64,000 nt of DNA from Alphaproteobacteria bacterium. Its GTDB lineage: Bacteria > Pseudomonadota > Alphaproteobacteria > DSM-16000 > Inquilinaceae. Position numbers and translations under genes: made by a program. The stretch spans positions 553,835-617,834 of the forward strand of contig JANQGH010000100.1 of NCBI GenBank assembly GCA_028277405.1. Direction: 5' to 3'. This document shows, piece after piece, positions 25,718 to 35,079 of the stretch. The notes beneath the pieces are model-generated. The model saw only the letters and a list, made by a program, of their open reading frames with translations, was not told the DNA's origin and ran no database searches. The stretch's first letter is position 1. Each line of letters begins with the position of its first letter.

Positions 25718-26779
25718 TCATTCGGGCCGGTACTGGGCGCCCAGGCTCTCCTCGCAGCCTGCCACCGTCTCGGACAGCAGATCCAGCCACTCCGGTCCGT
25801 ACTGGTCGACGAACCAGTCGCGGACCGGCGAGGCGGCGTCGCGGAACTGCGACATCTCATCGGGTGTCGGCACATAGATCGTGCCACCCGCCTCGCGGAA
25901 GGTGTTGTAGGCGTCGATCTGGCGCCGTTGCGGCATGACCAACGTGGTCAGGCGCAGGCGATCGAACCCGTCTTCGACGATCCGGCGCTCATCCTCGCTC
26001 ATGGCCAGGAACTCGTCGTTATTCATCCACCACAGGGCGCCCATATAGGCATGGCCGTCCAGCGTCATGTTGTCGAGATGCTCGTGGAACGACATGCCGA
26101 CAATGTCGGTGATGCCGTTCTTGGTGCCCTCCACGACGCCGGTGGCCAGCGCGGTGTAAAGCTCCGGCCAGGCGACCGGCGTCGGCGAACCGCCCAGCGC
26201 GCGCACCAGTTCCTGCTGGATCTCCGAACTGATGGTCCTGAGCTGCAGCCCGTCGACATCGTCCGGTGACTGCACCGGCGTGTCGGTGGTCGCGATGTTG
26301 CGCCAGCCGCCGGTGTTGCCGATCGTCATCAGGCGCATGTTGCCCGTCTGCTCCAGCACGGCGTCGTGCAGCGCGTTGAAGAACGGGCTGTCGTTCGACA
26401 GCGCGCATTCCGCGATCCGATCGCTGGGGAACATGTAGGGCACGTCCATCACCTGGGCCGGCGGGAAGACGTTGCTCAAGCCGCCGATGGTGGTGATGAA
26501 CACCGTGACCAGGCCGGATTGAAGCGCGTCGATGCAGCTTGCCGGGTTGGCGCACAATTGGCCGCCGGGATAAATGTCGACGGCGATCGTGCCGTTGGAG
26601 CGTGACTCGACATAGTCCTTGAAGACCAGGGCGCCGTCATAATCCTCGTCCTCGGTGTTCGCCAGGAAGACGAGGCTGATGAGATGATCCTGGGCCTGGG
26701 CCGGCAAGACCGCGCCGGCCGCGATCGTCAGGCCGGCGGCGGCCCCAAGTAGGGTTTTCGAAAGAGACTTTACTGACAT
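25718..26779 (-). CDS. TRAP transporter substrate-binding protein (DctP family)
   Basis: A 353-residue periplasmic solute receptor. The N-terminus has a Sec signal peptide (MSVKSLSKTLLGAAAGLTIA, then AGAVLPAQAQ). The mature part shows the DctP-type NGTIAVDIYPGGQL block and TLDGHAYMGALWW. Two cysteines in GGQLCANPASC are unusual and could form a disulfide. ATG 26779 is preceded by GGGAGGA. It is last in the dctQ-dctM-dctP order. The ligand, probably an organic or sugar acid, cannot be read from sequence. Confidence 0.88.
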   Translation of the reverse strand: MSVKSLSKTLLGAAAGLTIAAGAVLPAQAQDHLISLVFLANTEDEDYDGALVFKDYVESRSNGTIAVDIYPGGQLCANPASCIDALQSGLVTVFITTIGGLSNVFPPAQVMDVPYMFPSDRIAECALSNDSPFFNALHDAVLEQTGNMRLMTIGNTGGWRNIATTDTPVQSPDDVDGLQLRTISSEIQQELVRALGGSPTPVAWPELYTALATGVVEGTKNGITDIVGMSFHEHLDNMTLDGHAYMGALWWMNNDEFLAMSEDERRIVEDGFDRLRLTTLVMPQRRQIDAYNTFREAGGTIYVPTPDEMSQFRDAASPVRDWFVDQYGPEWLDLLSETVAGCEESLGAQYRPE

Positions 26780-26851
26780 TGGGTAACCATCCTCCCTGTT
26801 GTTGGCCCGAGCATGAATGGGCCTGTCAATTGACGCCAACGGCCACCTCGC

Positions 26852-28168
26852 TCAAAGGAAGCCCAACCAGCGCGGCAGCGTCAGTGTCAGCGCCGGGATG
26901 AACGTGATCAAAAAGATCACGACCACTTGCACCGCTAGAAACGGCAGAATCTCCTTGGCAATTGCCTCAAGCTTCTCGTCCGATATGCTCGCCGCCACGA
27001 ATAGAACCAGTCCCATGGGCGGCGTCGCCAGCCCCACGGTCACATTGACGCACATGACGATGGCGAAATGCATCGGGTCGACGCCGAGGCTGACCACCGC
27101 CGGCCCCAGGATCGGGCCCAGGATCAAGATCGCCGGCCCGGCATCCAGAAACATCCCGACGATGAACAAAAGAATGTTGATGATGAACAACAGAACCAGC
27201 GGGTTGTCTGTCAGCGCGGTGACGAACTCTCCGAGGACCATGGCGGTCTGAAACGGTGGCGGCGCCAAGACGGCAGCGAACACCCTGGCCGCCGCGACCA
27301 GCAACAGGATCACACCGGAAGAGAACGCGGCCGACCACAGGACGCTGGGCACATCCTTCAGCTTGAGGCTGCGCATGATCGCCATGCTGACGATGAAGGC
27401 GTAGGCGGCGGCGACGGCGGCAGCCTGGGTCGGCGTGAAGAAGCCGCTGAGGATGCCGCCGAGCAGGATAACCGGCGCCAGCAGTGGCCAGATGGCCTGC
27501 TTTGTCGCCTGTCCGCGCTCGCGCCACGTCGCTCTTCGGTTGGCAACCGGAAAATCACGCTTCTTGGCCATGTACCAGGTCATGACCATCAAGCCGCCGC
27601 CGACCATCAGGCCGGGTATGATGCCCGCGGCGAACAGTCCGCCGACGGAGACGTTCATCACGAAGGCGTAGAGGATCATCAGTCCGCTGGGCGGGATGAT
27701 CGGGCCGATGACCGAACTCGCGGCCGTAATCGCGGCGGCAAAACGGCGGCTGTAGCCGTTCTTCTCCATGGCCGGGATCAACATTGAGCCGAGCGCGGAG
27801 GTGTCGGCAACGGCCGACCCTGACAGGCCGGCGAACAGGATGCTGGACAGGACGTTGACCTGCGCCAGGCCGCCGCGCAGATGCCCGATCAAGGATCGCG
27901 AGAATTGAACCAGGTTGAAGGTGATGTTGCCGCGGTTCATCACCTCGCCGGCGAGAATGAAGAACGGCACCGCCATCAACGGGAAACTCTCGATCCCGTC
28001 GAACAGAAAGCTCTGCATCATGCCGTGCAGCCGTTCCACGGGCAGCCTCAGCGCACCGATCTGATCTGCGATGAACAGCGCAATGCCGGGTCCGACGAGC
28101 AGGGCGAACGTCACCGGCATGCCGATGATCATCAGGCCCAAGAGCAGGTAGAAGGGGAGTAGGGCCAT
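26852..28168 (-). CDS. TRAP transporter large permease (DctM)
   Basis: A 438-residue, roughly 12-helix membrane protein that couples solute uptake to sodium. Typical blocks include FPLMAVPFFILAGEVMNRG, GLSGSAVADTSALGS and MFLDAGPAILILGPILGPAV. It starts 6 bases after dctQ, forming an operon. The DctM family is recognised with confidence; the solute is unknown. Confidence 0.93.
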   Translation of the reverse strand: MALLPFYLLLGLMIIGMPVTFALLVGPGIALFIADQIGALRLPVERLHGMMQSFLFDGIESFPLMAVPFFILAGEVMNRGNITFNLVQFSRSLIGHLRGGLAQVNVLSSILFAGLSGSAVADTSALGSMLIPAMEKNGYSRRFAAAITAASSVIGPIIPPSGLMILYAFVMNVSVGGLFAAGIIPGLMVGGGLMVMTWYMAKKRDFPVANRRATWRERGQATKQAIWPLLAPVILLGGILSGFFTPTQAAAVAAAYAFIVSMAIMRSLKLKDVPSVLWSAAFSSGVILLLVAAARVFAAVLAPPPFQTAMVLGEFVTALTDNPLVLLFIINILLFIVGMFLDAGPAILILGPILGPAVVSLGVDPMHFAIVMCVNVTVGLATPPMGLVLFVAASISDEKLEAIAKEILPFLAVQVVVIFLITFIPALTLTLPRWLGFL

Positions 28169-28174
28169 GGTCGA

Positions 28175-28759
28175 CTAGTCCCTTTCTTCTACGGAAACGC
28201 CGGTCATCTGCGATTCCGGGCGGTTCAGATGATGCTGGATCAGCGGATCGTTGATGTAGCTGGCATCCAACAAGACCCTCAGGCCACGCAGGGCCGTCTC
28301 AATCGCGGCCAGGATGAGGAAAGCGATGCCGATCGGCAGGCATAAAAAGATGTACCCGCGAGAAACCGGAAACGTTCTGGCGGTCGAATTGAAGCCGCGT
28401 TCCAGCCACGGGATCGAGATCTGGAACAGGACAATCAAGATCCAGATGATCAGCACCGCGAAAATGAGTTCCAGGACGCCGCGCAGGCGCGTGCTGACTA
28501 TGCCCTTCAGAAACTCGATCGAGATGTTCGCCCCGGTGCGGTAGGCGATCGGCGCCACCAGGAAGGTGATCCAGATCATCATGTAGATGGACACTTCCTC
28601 GGTCCAGGACGGGGCGTCGCCGAACCATTGAAGAACCACCTGCCAGACGACCAGCAGCATCATCACGCCGATCAGCGTGAGGCTGACATATTTGCCGATG
28701 ATGCCGAAAACGGTGTTGATACGGGCAAGGACCGCGATAATCGCGTTCAGGACCGCCAT
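28175..28759 (-). CDS. TRAP transporter small permease (DctQ)
   Basis: About 194 residues with four membrane helices; the typical WTEEVSIYMMIWITFLVAP block and the RTGANISIEFL stretch are visible. It forms the membrane complex with DctM. The start was set at ATG 28759, eight bases after GGAGGT; a GTG three codons earlier is less likely. Three phased TTCG repeats lie 34 bases upstream. Confidence 0.87.
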   Translation of the reverse strand: MAVLNAIIAVLARINTVFGIIGKYVSLTLIGVMMLLVVWQVVLQWFGDAPSWTEEVSIYMMIWITFLVAPIAYRTGANISIEFLKGIVSTRLRGVLELIFAVLIIWILIVLFQISIPWLERGFNSTARTFPVSRGYIFLCLPIGIAFLILAAIETALRGLRVLLDASYINDPLIQHHLNRPESQMTGVSVEERD

Positions 28760-29014
28760 GCCTGCCACCTCCCTTGGACGCGTGCCGAAATCTTCGTTTT
28801 GTTTCGTTCGGCTTCGCTTAGTTCTGATCGTACGCTGGAAACCTCGATATGCAAATGGTTTTCCGTTGGCCCCACCCTCGGCAGGGGTTCGATCGACACC
28901 GTGTGGCGGGAATTAGCCTAGGAAACCCGTCGCGATGCCGCAGATCTGAGGCGGTTCGTCACGGCGACTTGCGATGTTTTGCGAGGGCTGGCGATGCCGA
29001 TGGCGGCGCGGCTG
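28760..29014. promoter_or_regulatory. Promoter region of the TRAP operon with phased TTCG repeats
   Basis: No gene is seen here. At 28793-28816 TTCG occurs three times exactly 10 bases apart (28793, 28803, 28813), with a fourth at 28807. DeoR/GlpR-type regulators often bind direct repeats containing TTTCG, so this is a candidate operator for the DeoR-type gene next door. Confidence 0.4.
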
Positions 29015-29788
29015 TCAAGCGACGAGAACTTCCAAACCTTGCTTGCGCAGCTGGCGGACCGCGTCAGATGGCGCGTCGGCGTCCGTGATCAGCAGATCCG
29101 CGTCGAGCAGGTCGGCCACCTTCGCGGTTGCGACATGAAGCAGCTTGGTATGGTCGGCAATGAAAATGGTCCGGGCCGCGGCCTTGATCATGGCCTGCTT
29201 GATTTCAGCCTCCGGCAGGTTGGTATTGGTGAAGCCCTTGATCGGATCGACACCGCTGCAGCCCAAGAACGCCAAATCCGTGTTGATATGGCCCATCATC
29301 AGATTGCCGAACGGCGCGACCAGCGAATGCTGCTGCGGCCGCAACGTGCCGCCGGTGACCACGACCGTGATGCCGGGGTGATCTTCAAGAATGAGCGCGA
29401 TGTTCAGGGAGTTGGTGACGACCACGACATCGACCAGGCTTTGCGGCAGGGACTTGGCCAGCTCGGTCGTTGTCGAGCCGACGTCGAGGATCACCGTCTC
29501 GCCGTCGCGGATCAGGCTTGTTGCTTTCAGCGCGATCGAGCGCTTGGCCCCGGAATTGTCCTGGCTAGTCATCTCCAGCGGCAGTTCGAACCGGCGCGGG
29601 CGCATCGGCACGGCACCACCGCGGGTCCGCCGCAGAACCGACTGGCTTTCCAGAAAATCGAGATCGGCCCGGATGGTGACCGACGATACCTCCAGCATCT
29701 CGGCCAGGTCCGCCACGCGCACGTTCCCGCGACGATGCAGCGCATCGACGATTGACTGGTGGCGTAGGGTGGCTTGCAGGGATGGCAT
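29015..29788 (-). CDS. DeoR/GlpR-family transcriptional regulator
   Basis: About 257 residues: N-terminal HTH (VADLAEMLEVSSVTIRADLD, then FLESQSVLRRTRGGA), then a DeoR sensor domain that usually binds a phosphorylated sugar (DVGSTTTELAKSLP, VVTNSLNIA, GGTLRPQQHSL). ATG 29788 gives the family length. The frame extends to a TTG at 29836 without a ribosome-binding site. It lies upstream of the TRAP genes on the same strand and probably controls them, suggesting a sugar or sugar-acid substrate. Confidence 0.87.
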   Translation of the reverse strand: MPSLQATLRHQSIVDALHRRGNVRVADLAEMLEVSSVTIRADLDFLESQSVLRRTRGGAVPMRPRRFELPLEMTSQDNSGAKRSIALKATSLIRDGETVILDVGSTTTELAKSLPQSLVDVVVVTNSLNIALILEDHPGITVVVTGGTLRPQQHSLVAPFGNLMMGHINTDLAFLGCSGVDPIKGFTNTNLPEAEIKQAMIKAAARTIFIADHTKLLHVATAKVADLLDADLLITDADAPSDAVRQLRKQGLEVLVA

Positions 29789-29828
29789 GGTGACTTGGGG
29801 GGCTTGCTGGTACTTGTCTTTGTTGTCG

Positions 29829-29881
29829 AAACGCAAGTTTTACAAAGCCAAACTACCGTGTTGCGGCAACCAAACGCAAGT
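29829..29881. repeat. Ten-base direct repeat upstream of the DeoR-type gene
   Basis: AAACGCAAGT occurs at 29829-29838 and again at 29872-29881, 43 bases apart (about four helical turns). The pair lies just upstream of the regulator gene and could be an autoregulatory site. Confidence 0.35.
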
Positions 29882-29964
29882 CATGAGAAAACATGCCAGG
29901 GCCGAACGCGGCGGCGGCCTCGACGATCTTGCCGGCGCAGTGGCCGTCAAGCTGGTCGTCGGCG

Positions 29965-30600
29965 TCAGCGCCGGTCTCGCGCGCTGAGCCGCCTCAAGGA
30001 TATCACCGCCGATGCGACGAAGGCCAGCACGGCCACCAGCCCGCCGATGGTCAAGCCGCCGAAACCCGTCACGCTGACGGTGCCGGCGAGCAAGATGGCG
30101 CTTGCGATCGTCGCGCCGAGAAGGCAAGCCGCGCCGATGGTTTGGCGGGGCGCAATTAACGCGGCGAGCGCCAGGACCGGGACGATGATCGCGATGACTT
30201 GACCCAGGGCACCCAGGCCGAGGGAAACGCCGGACACATATCCCGCCTGATAGCCCGCAATCAGCGCGGGCGTGTCCGTCCAAGGCAGCATATAGGCGGT
30301 GAGCAAGGCCGCCGCGGCGAGCCCGACCCGCTCCGTGCTGCCGATCAGAAGGGCCAGCGCCAGGGCGATTCCGGGGTAGGTCGCGTAGGCCGCGATCCCG
30401 AGGCCGAACGCGCCCTCCAGGAAAATCGGCGCGATCGGATAGATCAGCGGAAAGAAGATCACCAGCGCGAGCAGGTCCACGGCACGCGACGGCGGTGTCA
30501 GGGCATTGACATAGATGGCGAAGGCCGCGATCAGGCTGACGCCCACGATGACGATCGCGAGGCGTGTTCTGGTGCGTTGCGTCGGACTTTCCGGCGTCAT
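29965..30600 (-). CDS. Membrane protein of unknown function
   Basis: A 211-residue protein with about six hydrophobic helices and few polar features; first helix LAIVIVGVSLIAAFAIYVNA. I do not recognise the family. It begins 35 bases after the Bcr/CflA-type exporter gene on the same strand, so it is probably cotranscribed with it. The predicted C-terminus is a short basic tail (RRLSARDRR). Confidence 0.6.
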   Translation of the reverse strand: MTPESPTQRTRTRLAIVIVGVSLIAAFAIYVNALTPPSRAVDLLALVIFFPLIYPIAPIFLEGAFGLGIAAYATYPGIALALALLIGSTERVGLAAAALLTAYMLPWTDTPALIAGYQAGYVSGVSLGLGALGQVIAIIVPVLALAALIAPRQTIGAACLLGATIASAILLAGTVSVTGFGGLTIGGLVAVLAFVASAVISLRRLSARDRR

Positions 30601-30635
30601 CCACTGACCCCGATGGAGGTTGGTCGGGACGCAGG

Positions 30636-31844
30636 CTAATTGCCCGTGGCCACCGTGTCACCGGATAGAAGACGGCGCGGACGCAACAGGGCGAAAAAGA
30701 CGACCGACAGGATCGCCATGCAAGCCACCGGGATCGCCAGCGACAGCACATGCCCGTTGTAGGCAAGCTGTGCGGTCAGACTGCCCAAGCCGCCGATGCT
30801 CATCGTCAGCATGCCGAAGGTGGCGGCGACGGTGCCGGTGGCCGCCGGGTTGACGGACAGGGCGAGCATGATCAGCGGCGCCATGCTGGAGCCAATGCCC
30901 ACCGCATACACAGCCAAGGGTAGGACGATTGCCCAGACGCCATCGACGCCGGCGAACGCCAGGGCCGGCATCGACAGGGCGCCGACCGCGACCGTCGCGA
31001 AGCCGCCGACGATAAGCCGACCGAAGCCGAAGCGTTCGACCAGCCGGCTGCTGGCGCCCAGGCCGCTGAGATAGGCGATCACGACGATCGCCTGCATCTG
31101 GCTGAACTCCCGTGGCGTCAGGCCCGCATCGCGCAGCAGGAAGGAGCCGACCGTGTAGTAGGCCATCAAGCCGGCAAAGGCGCAGCCGCCGGGCAGCGCG
31201 TAGCCGATGAAGCGCCGGGTCGTCAAAAGGCGACCGAAGGTGCTGAGCAGGGGGCCGAGATGCAGGGCCTGGCTGTTCTTGCGCCGGTTGCTTTCGGGTA
31301 GCGCGAAGAACAGGCCGATCAGCGCCGACCCGGCAAGGATGGCCACGACCCAGAAGGTCCAGCGCCAGCCGGCAAGCAGCAGAATCTCCGCGCCGATGAT
31401 CGGCCCGGCCGCCAGCGACAGGCCCTCGGCCATCGAAATGTAGGCCAGCAGCTTGGTGCCGCGCTTCGGCTCATAGAGCTCTCTAAGCGTCGCCCGGCAG
31501 GTCACGGTCAGCGAGCCGATCGTCAGCCCCTGCAAAAAGCGCGCGGCGATCAGGATCTCGATGGTCGTCGACACCGCGCACAGGACCGTTGCGACCACAA
31601 AGCCCAAACCGCCGAGCAGCATGACCGGTCGGCGGCCATAGCGATCGGAAAGGGGGCCGTAGAGCAGTTGGCTGAAGGCAAAGCCGATCAAATAGACGGT
31701 CATGGTCAGCTGAACCTGGCCCGGCGTGGTTTGCAGCACGCGCTCCAGGGTCGGCATCGCCGGCAGATACATGTCCATGGTCAGCAGCGACGCCAGCGCA
31801 TACGCCACGATCAGGAACGGCAGGATGACGGGTGGTTTGGGCAC
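30636..31844 (-). CDS. MFS drug efflux transporter, Bcr/CflA type
   Basis: About 402 residues with 12 predicted helices. Family marks are MDMYLPAMPTLERVL after helix 1, GPLSDRYGRRPVML between helices 2 and 3, and the drug-exporter block LQGLTIGSLTVTCRATLRE. GTG 31844 is preferred: it follows GGAAA and gives the normal N-terminus. An ATG at 31916 would add 24 residues. Likely exports small toxic compounds. Confidence 0.82.
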   Translation of the reverse strand: MPKPPVILPFLIVAYALASLLTMDMYLPAMPTLERVLQTTPGQVQLTMTVYLIGFAFSQLLYGPLSDRYGRRPVMLLGGLGFVVATVLCAVSTTIEILIAARFLQGLTIGSLTVTCRATLRELYEPKRGTKLLAYISMAEGLSLAAGPIIGAEILLLAGWRWTFWVVAILAGSALIGLFFALPESNRRKNSQALHLGPLLSTFGRLLTTRRFIGYALPGGCAFAGLMAYYTVGSFLLRDAGLTPREFSQMQAIVVIAYLSGLGASSRLVERFGFGRLIVGGFATVAVGALSMPALAFAGVDGVWAIVLPLAVYAVGIGSSMAPLIMLALSVNPAATGTVAATFGMLTMSIGGLGSLTAQLAYNGHVLSLAIPVACMAILSVVFFALLRPRRLLSGDTVATGN

Positions 31845-32039
31845 GAGGTTTCCAGCTGATACGACAAGCGTTCGACCCGCCCGCAACGGGCCGGACGGGT
31901 CGAACGCCCCGCCCATACACCCCAGGCATCAGGCAGGGTCAAGCACCGTCTCTTCACGCGCCCCGCAAATAGGGCGGAGTTCTCAGAAGCCGAGGCAGTG
32001 GCCTGGCATCCATGTCACCCCGGTGGTATGTGAGCGCGC

Positions 32040-32510
32040 ATGAACGAGCAAACGATCTCGAACGATCCGCTGACCATAGCGTTCGAGCCGACCGATCCGG
32101 CGAGCTATCCGCTGTGGTCGGCGGAAACGGTGCGCTATTCCGATCAGGACCCGCTGGGGCATGTGAACAACAATGCCTATGGGGTGTATTTCGAAACCGC
32201 CCGGCTGGACTTCTTTCAGGCCGCCGACCTTCGCCACGGCACCATGGCCGACGCGGCCGGGGTCGTGCGTCGGCTCGACATGGAGTTCCTGCGCGAACTT
32301 ACATGGCCGTCGGATCTGCGCATCGGAACCCGGCTGGTCGGCCTGGGCACCAGTTCGTTCAGCTATCGCCAGGCGCTGTTCGTCGGCGACGTCTGCCACG
32401 CCTTGGCTTTCACCGTCAGCGTCGGCTTTGACCTGAAAACACGATCGAAGGTCGTCCTGACGGACGCGCATCGCGCGGGTCTGCGGCGTGCCGGGCTGCC
32501 GCAGATCTAA
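32040..32510 (+). CDS. Acyl-CoA thioesterase, 4HBT hotdog family
   Basis: A 156-residue hotdog-fold protein. The catalytic motif YSDQDPLGHVNNNAYGVYFE places the Asp and the GHVNN turn as in 4-hydroxybenzoyl-CoA thioesterases. It probably hydrolyses a short acyl-CoA; the substrate is not defined. It converges on the anti-sigma gene. Confidence 0.8.
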   Translation: MNEQTISNDPLTIAFEPTDPASYPLWSAETVRYSDQDPLGHVNNNAYGVYFETARLDFFQAADLRHGTMADAAGVVRRLDMEFLRELTWPSDLRIGTRLVGLGTSSFSYRQALFVGDVCHALAFTVSVGFDLKTRSKVVLTDAHRAGLRRAGLPQI

Positions 32511-32590
32511 GTGTGTCGCCGGTGCCGGCCAGCTCATGGCCGCGGACTTGACCGGCGATGGAACCGGCAACCCCATCCGGCAAGAAGGCT

Positions 32591-32905
32591 TCAGCGCTCG
32601 CGGGCGGCGAGCACGGCCTTGACAAGATCCTCCGGCGCGTCGTCAGGCGGGCCGTCCGACGGGTCCTTGAGCGCACGTTTGGCGACGCCCATCGTGGCCT
32701 TGTAGGCGGCGAGGTAGTCGCGGCATTCGCGACACATCTTCAAGTGCAGCTCGAAGATCCGCCTTTGGCGCGGCGGCAGCGAGCCCTCGAGATAGTCGAG
32801 AATGAAGGTCTCGAACTCGACGCAGGTGATCATCAGCGGCATGTATTTCATCATCGCGCCGCGCATCTGGCGCATGATGCCGGGCCTTCGCTGGTCTGCA
32901 GCCAT
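32591..32905 (-). CDS. Zinc-finger anti-sigma factor
   Basis: A 104-residue cytoplasmic protein with the anti-sigma zinc motif HLKMCRECRDYLAAY (His54, Cys58, Cys61) and an upstream Cys28. No membrane segment follows, so it is a soluble ZAS-type factor that could sense oxidation directly by losing zinc. Its start overlaps the sigma factor stop (TAATG), so the pair is translated in step. It holds the ECF factor inactive until the signal arrives. Confidence 0.8.
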   Translation of the reverse strand: MAADQRRPGIMRQMRGAMMKYMPLMITCVEFETFILDYLEGSLPPRQRRIFELHLKMCRECRDYLAAYKATMGVAKRALKDPSDGPPDDAPEDLVKAVLAARER

Positions 32906-33486
32906 TACAGTTCCCCCCTCAGGACAGGCTCCAGCAGGCTCTTCAGCGCCGACCTTGCCCGGTGCAGGCGCACCTTCACGTTGCCGTCGGTCAGGTTCAG
33001 GGCGTCGGCAACCTCGGCTGTCGACATCTCCTCAATGTCCCTTAACTGCAGCACGACCCGATAGTCGGGCGGCAGCTTGTTGATCATGTCGATCACCAGA
33101 TCCTTTCTCTTCTCACGGTCCAGGATCTCTTCCGGTGTCGATAGATGTTGCCACGGCGCCTCGATCCGGCAAGCGCTGGTGTCGAATTCCGGCATCAGGT
33201 CATCGATGGGGTCCTCGCGCCGGCGCGTCTGTTGGCGCAGCTTCATCAAGGCCTGGTTGGCGACGATGCCATACAACCACGTGCCCAGGCTGGACCGGCC
33301 CTCGAAGTCGCCGATCTTGCGAAACATGTTGGCGAACGCCTCTTGAACACAGTCCTCGGCCAAGGCGGAATCGCCCAATAAGCGCCGTGCCACGGCGAGC
33401 ATCCGTGGCATGTGGGTTCGCACCACCGTTTCGGCCGCCTGATCGTCGCCGGCCTTTAGGCCCTCGATCAGTTCTTCGTCGGTCAT
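32905..33486 (-). CDS. ECF RNA polymerase sigma factor, RpoE-like
   Basis: A 193-residue ECF sigma factor. Region 2 is seen in DCVQEAFANMFRKIGDFEGR and region 4 in LRDIEEMSTAEVADALNLTD with the DNA-binding VKVRLHRARSALK. It is paired with a downstream zinc anti-sigma factor. Regulon unknown; ECF factors often regulate themselves, but I found no clear GGAAC-type promoter upstream. Confidence 0.9.
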   Translation of the reverse strand: MTDEELIEGLKAGDDQAAETVVRTHMPRMLAVARRLLGDSALAEDCVQEAFANMFRKIGDFEGRSSLGTWLYGIVANQALMKLRQQTRRREDPIDDLMPEFDTSACRIEAPWQHLSTPEEILDREKRKDLVIDMINKLPPDYRVVLQLRDIEEMSTAEVADALNLTDGNVKVRLHRARSALKSLLEPVLRGEL

Positions 33487-33797
33487 GGCATGGGCCCGAG
33501 GTCGGTGTTTGTGGCGATGGCGACTTTGGCCCAGGACGAGGCCCTTACGAACATCGCATCGATCGGCACCGACACAAACTGATCTTTCCCGCTCGGGGGC
33601 CTAAGCCTTTACGCATGTCGGGCGGGCAGGGAGGTAAGCCGGCGCGACCACTGGCCATGGCTTCGGTCATGTACCGGCATGTCAGCGTTGCACCGGGTCT
33701 GGTGCTCTTGACGTGGGGGCGATCGACCGTGCAAATCGATGCCTAGCTTCGATATCCAATCCGCCGGCGGCCGGCGGCAGAACTGGCGGCATCAACC
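33487..33797. promoter_or_regulatory. Divergent promoter region between ECF sigma and MFS genes
   Basis: 311 bases without a gene. A perfect hairpin CCGCCGG-CGG-CCGGCGG (33761-33777) lies 20 bases before the MFS start and would be in its leader. I recognise no ECF-type promoter with confidence. Confidence 0.35.
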
Positions 33798-34991
33798 ATG
33801 ACAGGCGTTCGGTCAGGCGCGGCGCGGCAAAGCGCGGGTTTTTGGGCGATCCGTTTCGTCTTCATGGTCGAGGCGATCATCATCGGCGCCTGGCTGGTGC
33901 GCATCCCCGACATGAAGATCGCGCTCGACCTCAGCGACGGCGTGCTCGGCCTGTGCCTGGTCGGGCTGCCGGTTGGCACACTGATCGGCTTTTCGATCGC
34001 AGCACCCATCGTCGGCGGATTGGGCCTGCGGCGGGCGTGCATGATCGCCGGTCCCGTGTTCGCGTTCAGCTTCATGTTGCCGGGCTTTTCGACCTCGGCC
34101 GTGATGTTCTTCGCCTTGCTGGTGGTCTGCGGCCTGACGGTGGCCCAGATCGAGGTTGGCATGAACACCAAGGCCGGCCAGATGGAGGCGGCGTTCCGGC
34201 GCCGCATCATGGCCCAATGCCATGGCTTCTGGAGCATCGGTACGGTCGTCGGCGCGCTGATCGGCGGCGCCTTTGCCGAACTCGGCGTTTCGATGGCGGC
34301 CCAATTTCTGATCGCGGGCCCGTTCTTCGCCCTGGCAGCCTGGTATGCGGGCAGGCGGTTGCCGGGTGAGGCGCCGAACGATCGGCCGGCCAGTTCCGGC
34401 GGGTTCTTCGTTTTGCCGGACAGCGCGCTGATCCTGCTGTGCCTGATGCCGGTGGGCATCATGCTGCTGGAGGGCGCGATGATGGATTGGTCGGCCGTCT
34501 TCGTGCGCGAACTCATTCTCGATGACCCGTTTGCCGCGGCCACCACGTTCTCCGTGTTCTCGGCCATGATGGCGATCACCCGTCTGTTGGGCGACGCCCT
34601 GGCAACCAGGTTCGGGCCGGTTCCGGTCGTGCTGGTCTCGTGCCTGACGGCGGGCCTCGGCATCGGTATCTTCGCCTTCGCGCCGGTTTTCGAACTTGTT
34701 CTTCTGGGGGCGGCCTTGACCGGCGCAGGCGTGGCCACGGTCTATCCGCTGGCGGTATCGGCCGCCGCCGCCGCCCCTGGCAAGTCGCGCGAGGCCAATG
34801 TCGCGGCGGTTTCCTTCATCGCGTTTTCCGCCTTTCTCGTCGGCCCGCCGGTGATCGGCGGCTTGGCCGAGCTGTTCGACCTGCGCATCGCGTTGGGGCT
34901 GATGGTGCTGGCGGCGCTGGGGTCGGCCAGCCTCGCAAGCCGGGCCGGCGAACGGCGCACCGCACAAGCCGAAACGCTGGCAGGCGACTGA
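33798..34991 (+). CDS. MFS transporter
   Basis: A 397-residue, 12-helix major facilitator resembling the YbjJ/fucose-permease side of the family. The cytosolic N-terminal helix reads FWAIRFVFMVEAIIIGAWLV and the A-motif-like stretch is GRR-poor. The internal repeat begins near residue 205 after AWYAGRRLPGEAP. No ligand is suggested. It is followed 89 bases later by the NHLP-leader gene on the same strand; whether it exports that peptide is unknown. Confidence 0.78.
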   Translation: MTGVRSGAARQSAGFWAIRFVFMVEAIIIGAWLVRIPDMKIALDLSDGVLGLCLVGLPVGTLIGFSIAAPIVGGLGLRRACMIAGPVFAFSFMLPGFSTSAVMFFALLVVCGLTVAQIEVGMNTKAGQMEAAFRRRIMAQCHGFWSIGTVVGALIGGAFAELGVSMAAQFLIAGPFFALAAWYAGRRLPGEAPNDRPASSGGFFVLPDSALILLCLMPVGIMLLEGAMMDWSAVFVRELILDDPFAAATTFSVFSAMMAITRLLGDALATRFGPVPVVLVSCLTAGLGIGIFAFAPVFELVLLGAALTGAGVATVYPLAVSAAAAAPGKSREANVAAVSFIAFSAFLVGPPVIGGLAELFDLRIALGLMVLAALGSASLASRAGERRTAQAETLAGD

Positions 34992-35079
34992 CAGGCAAGC
35001 CGATGTATAGTCGAGCCGTGTTCGTTGGCCGGGCCGGGCCGAGACCGGGCCCGATCGGCAAGAACAGAGGAGAACCCGC

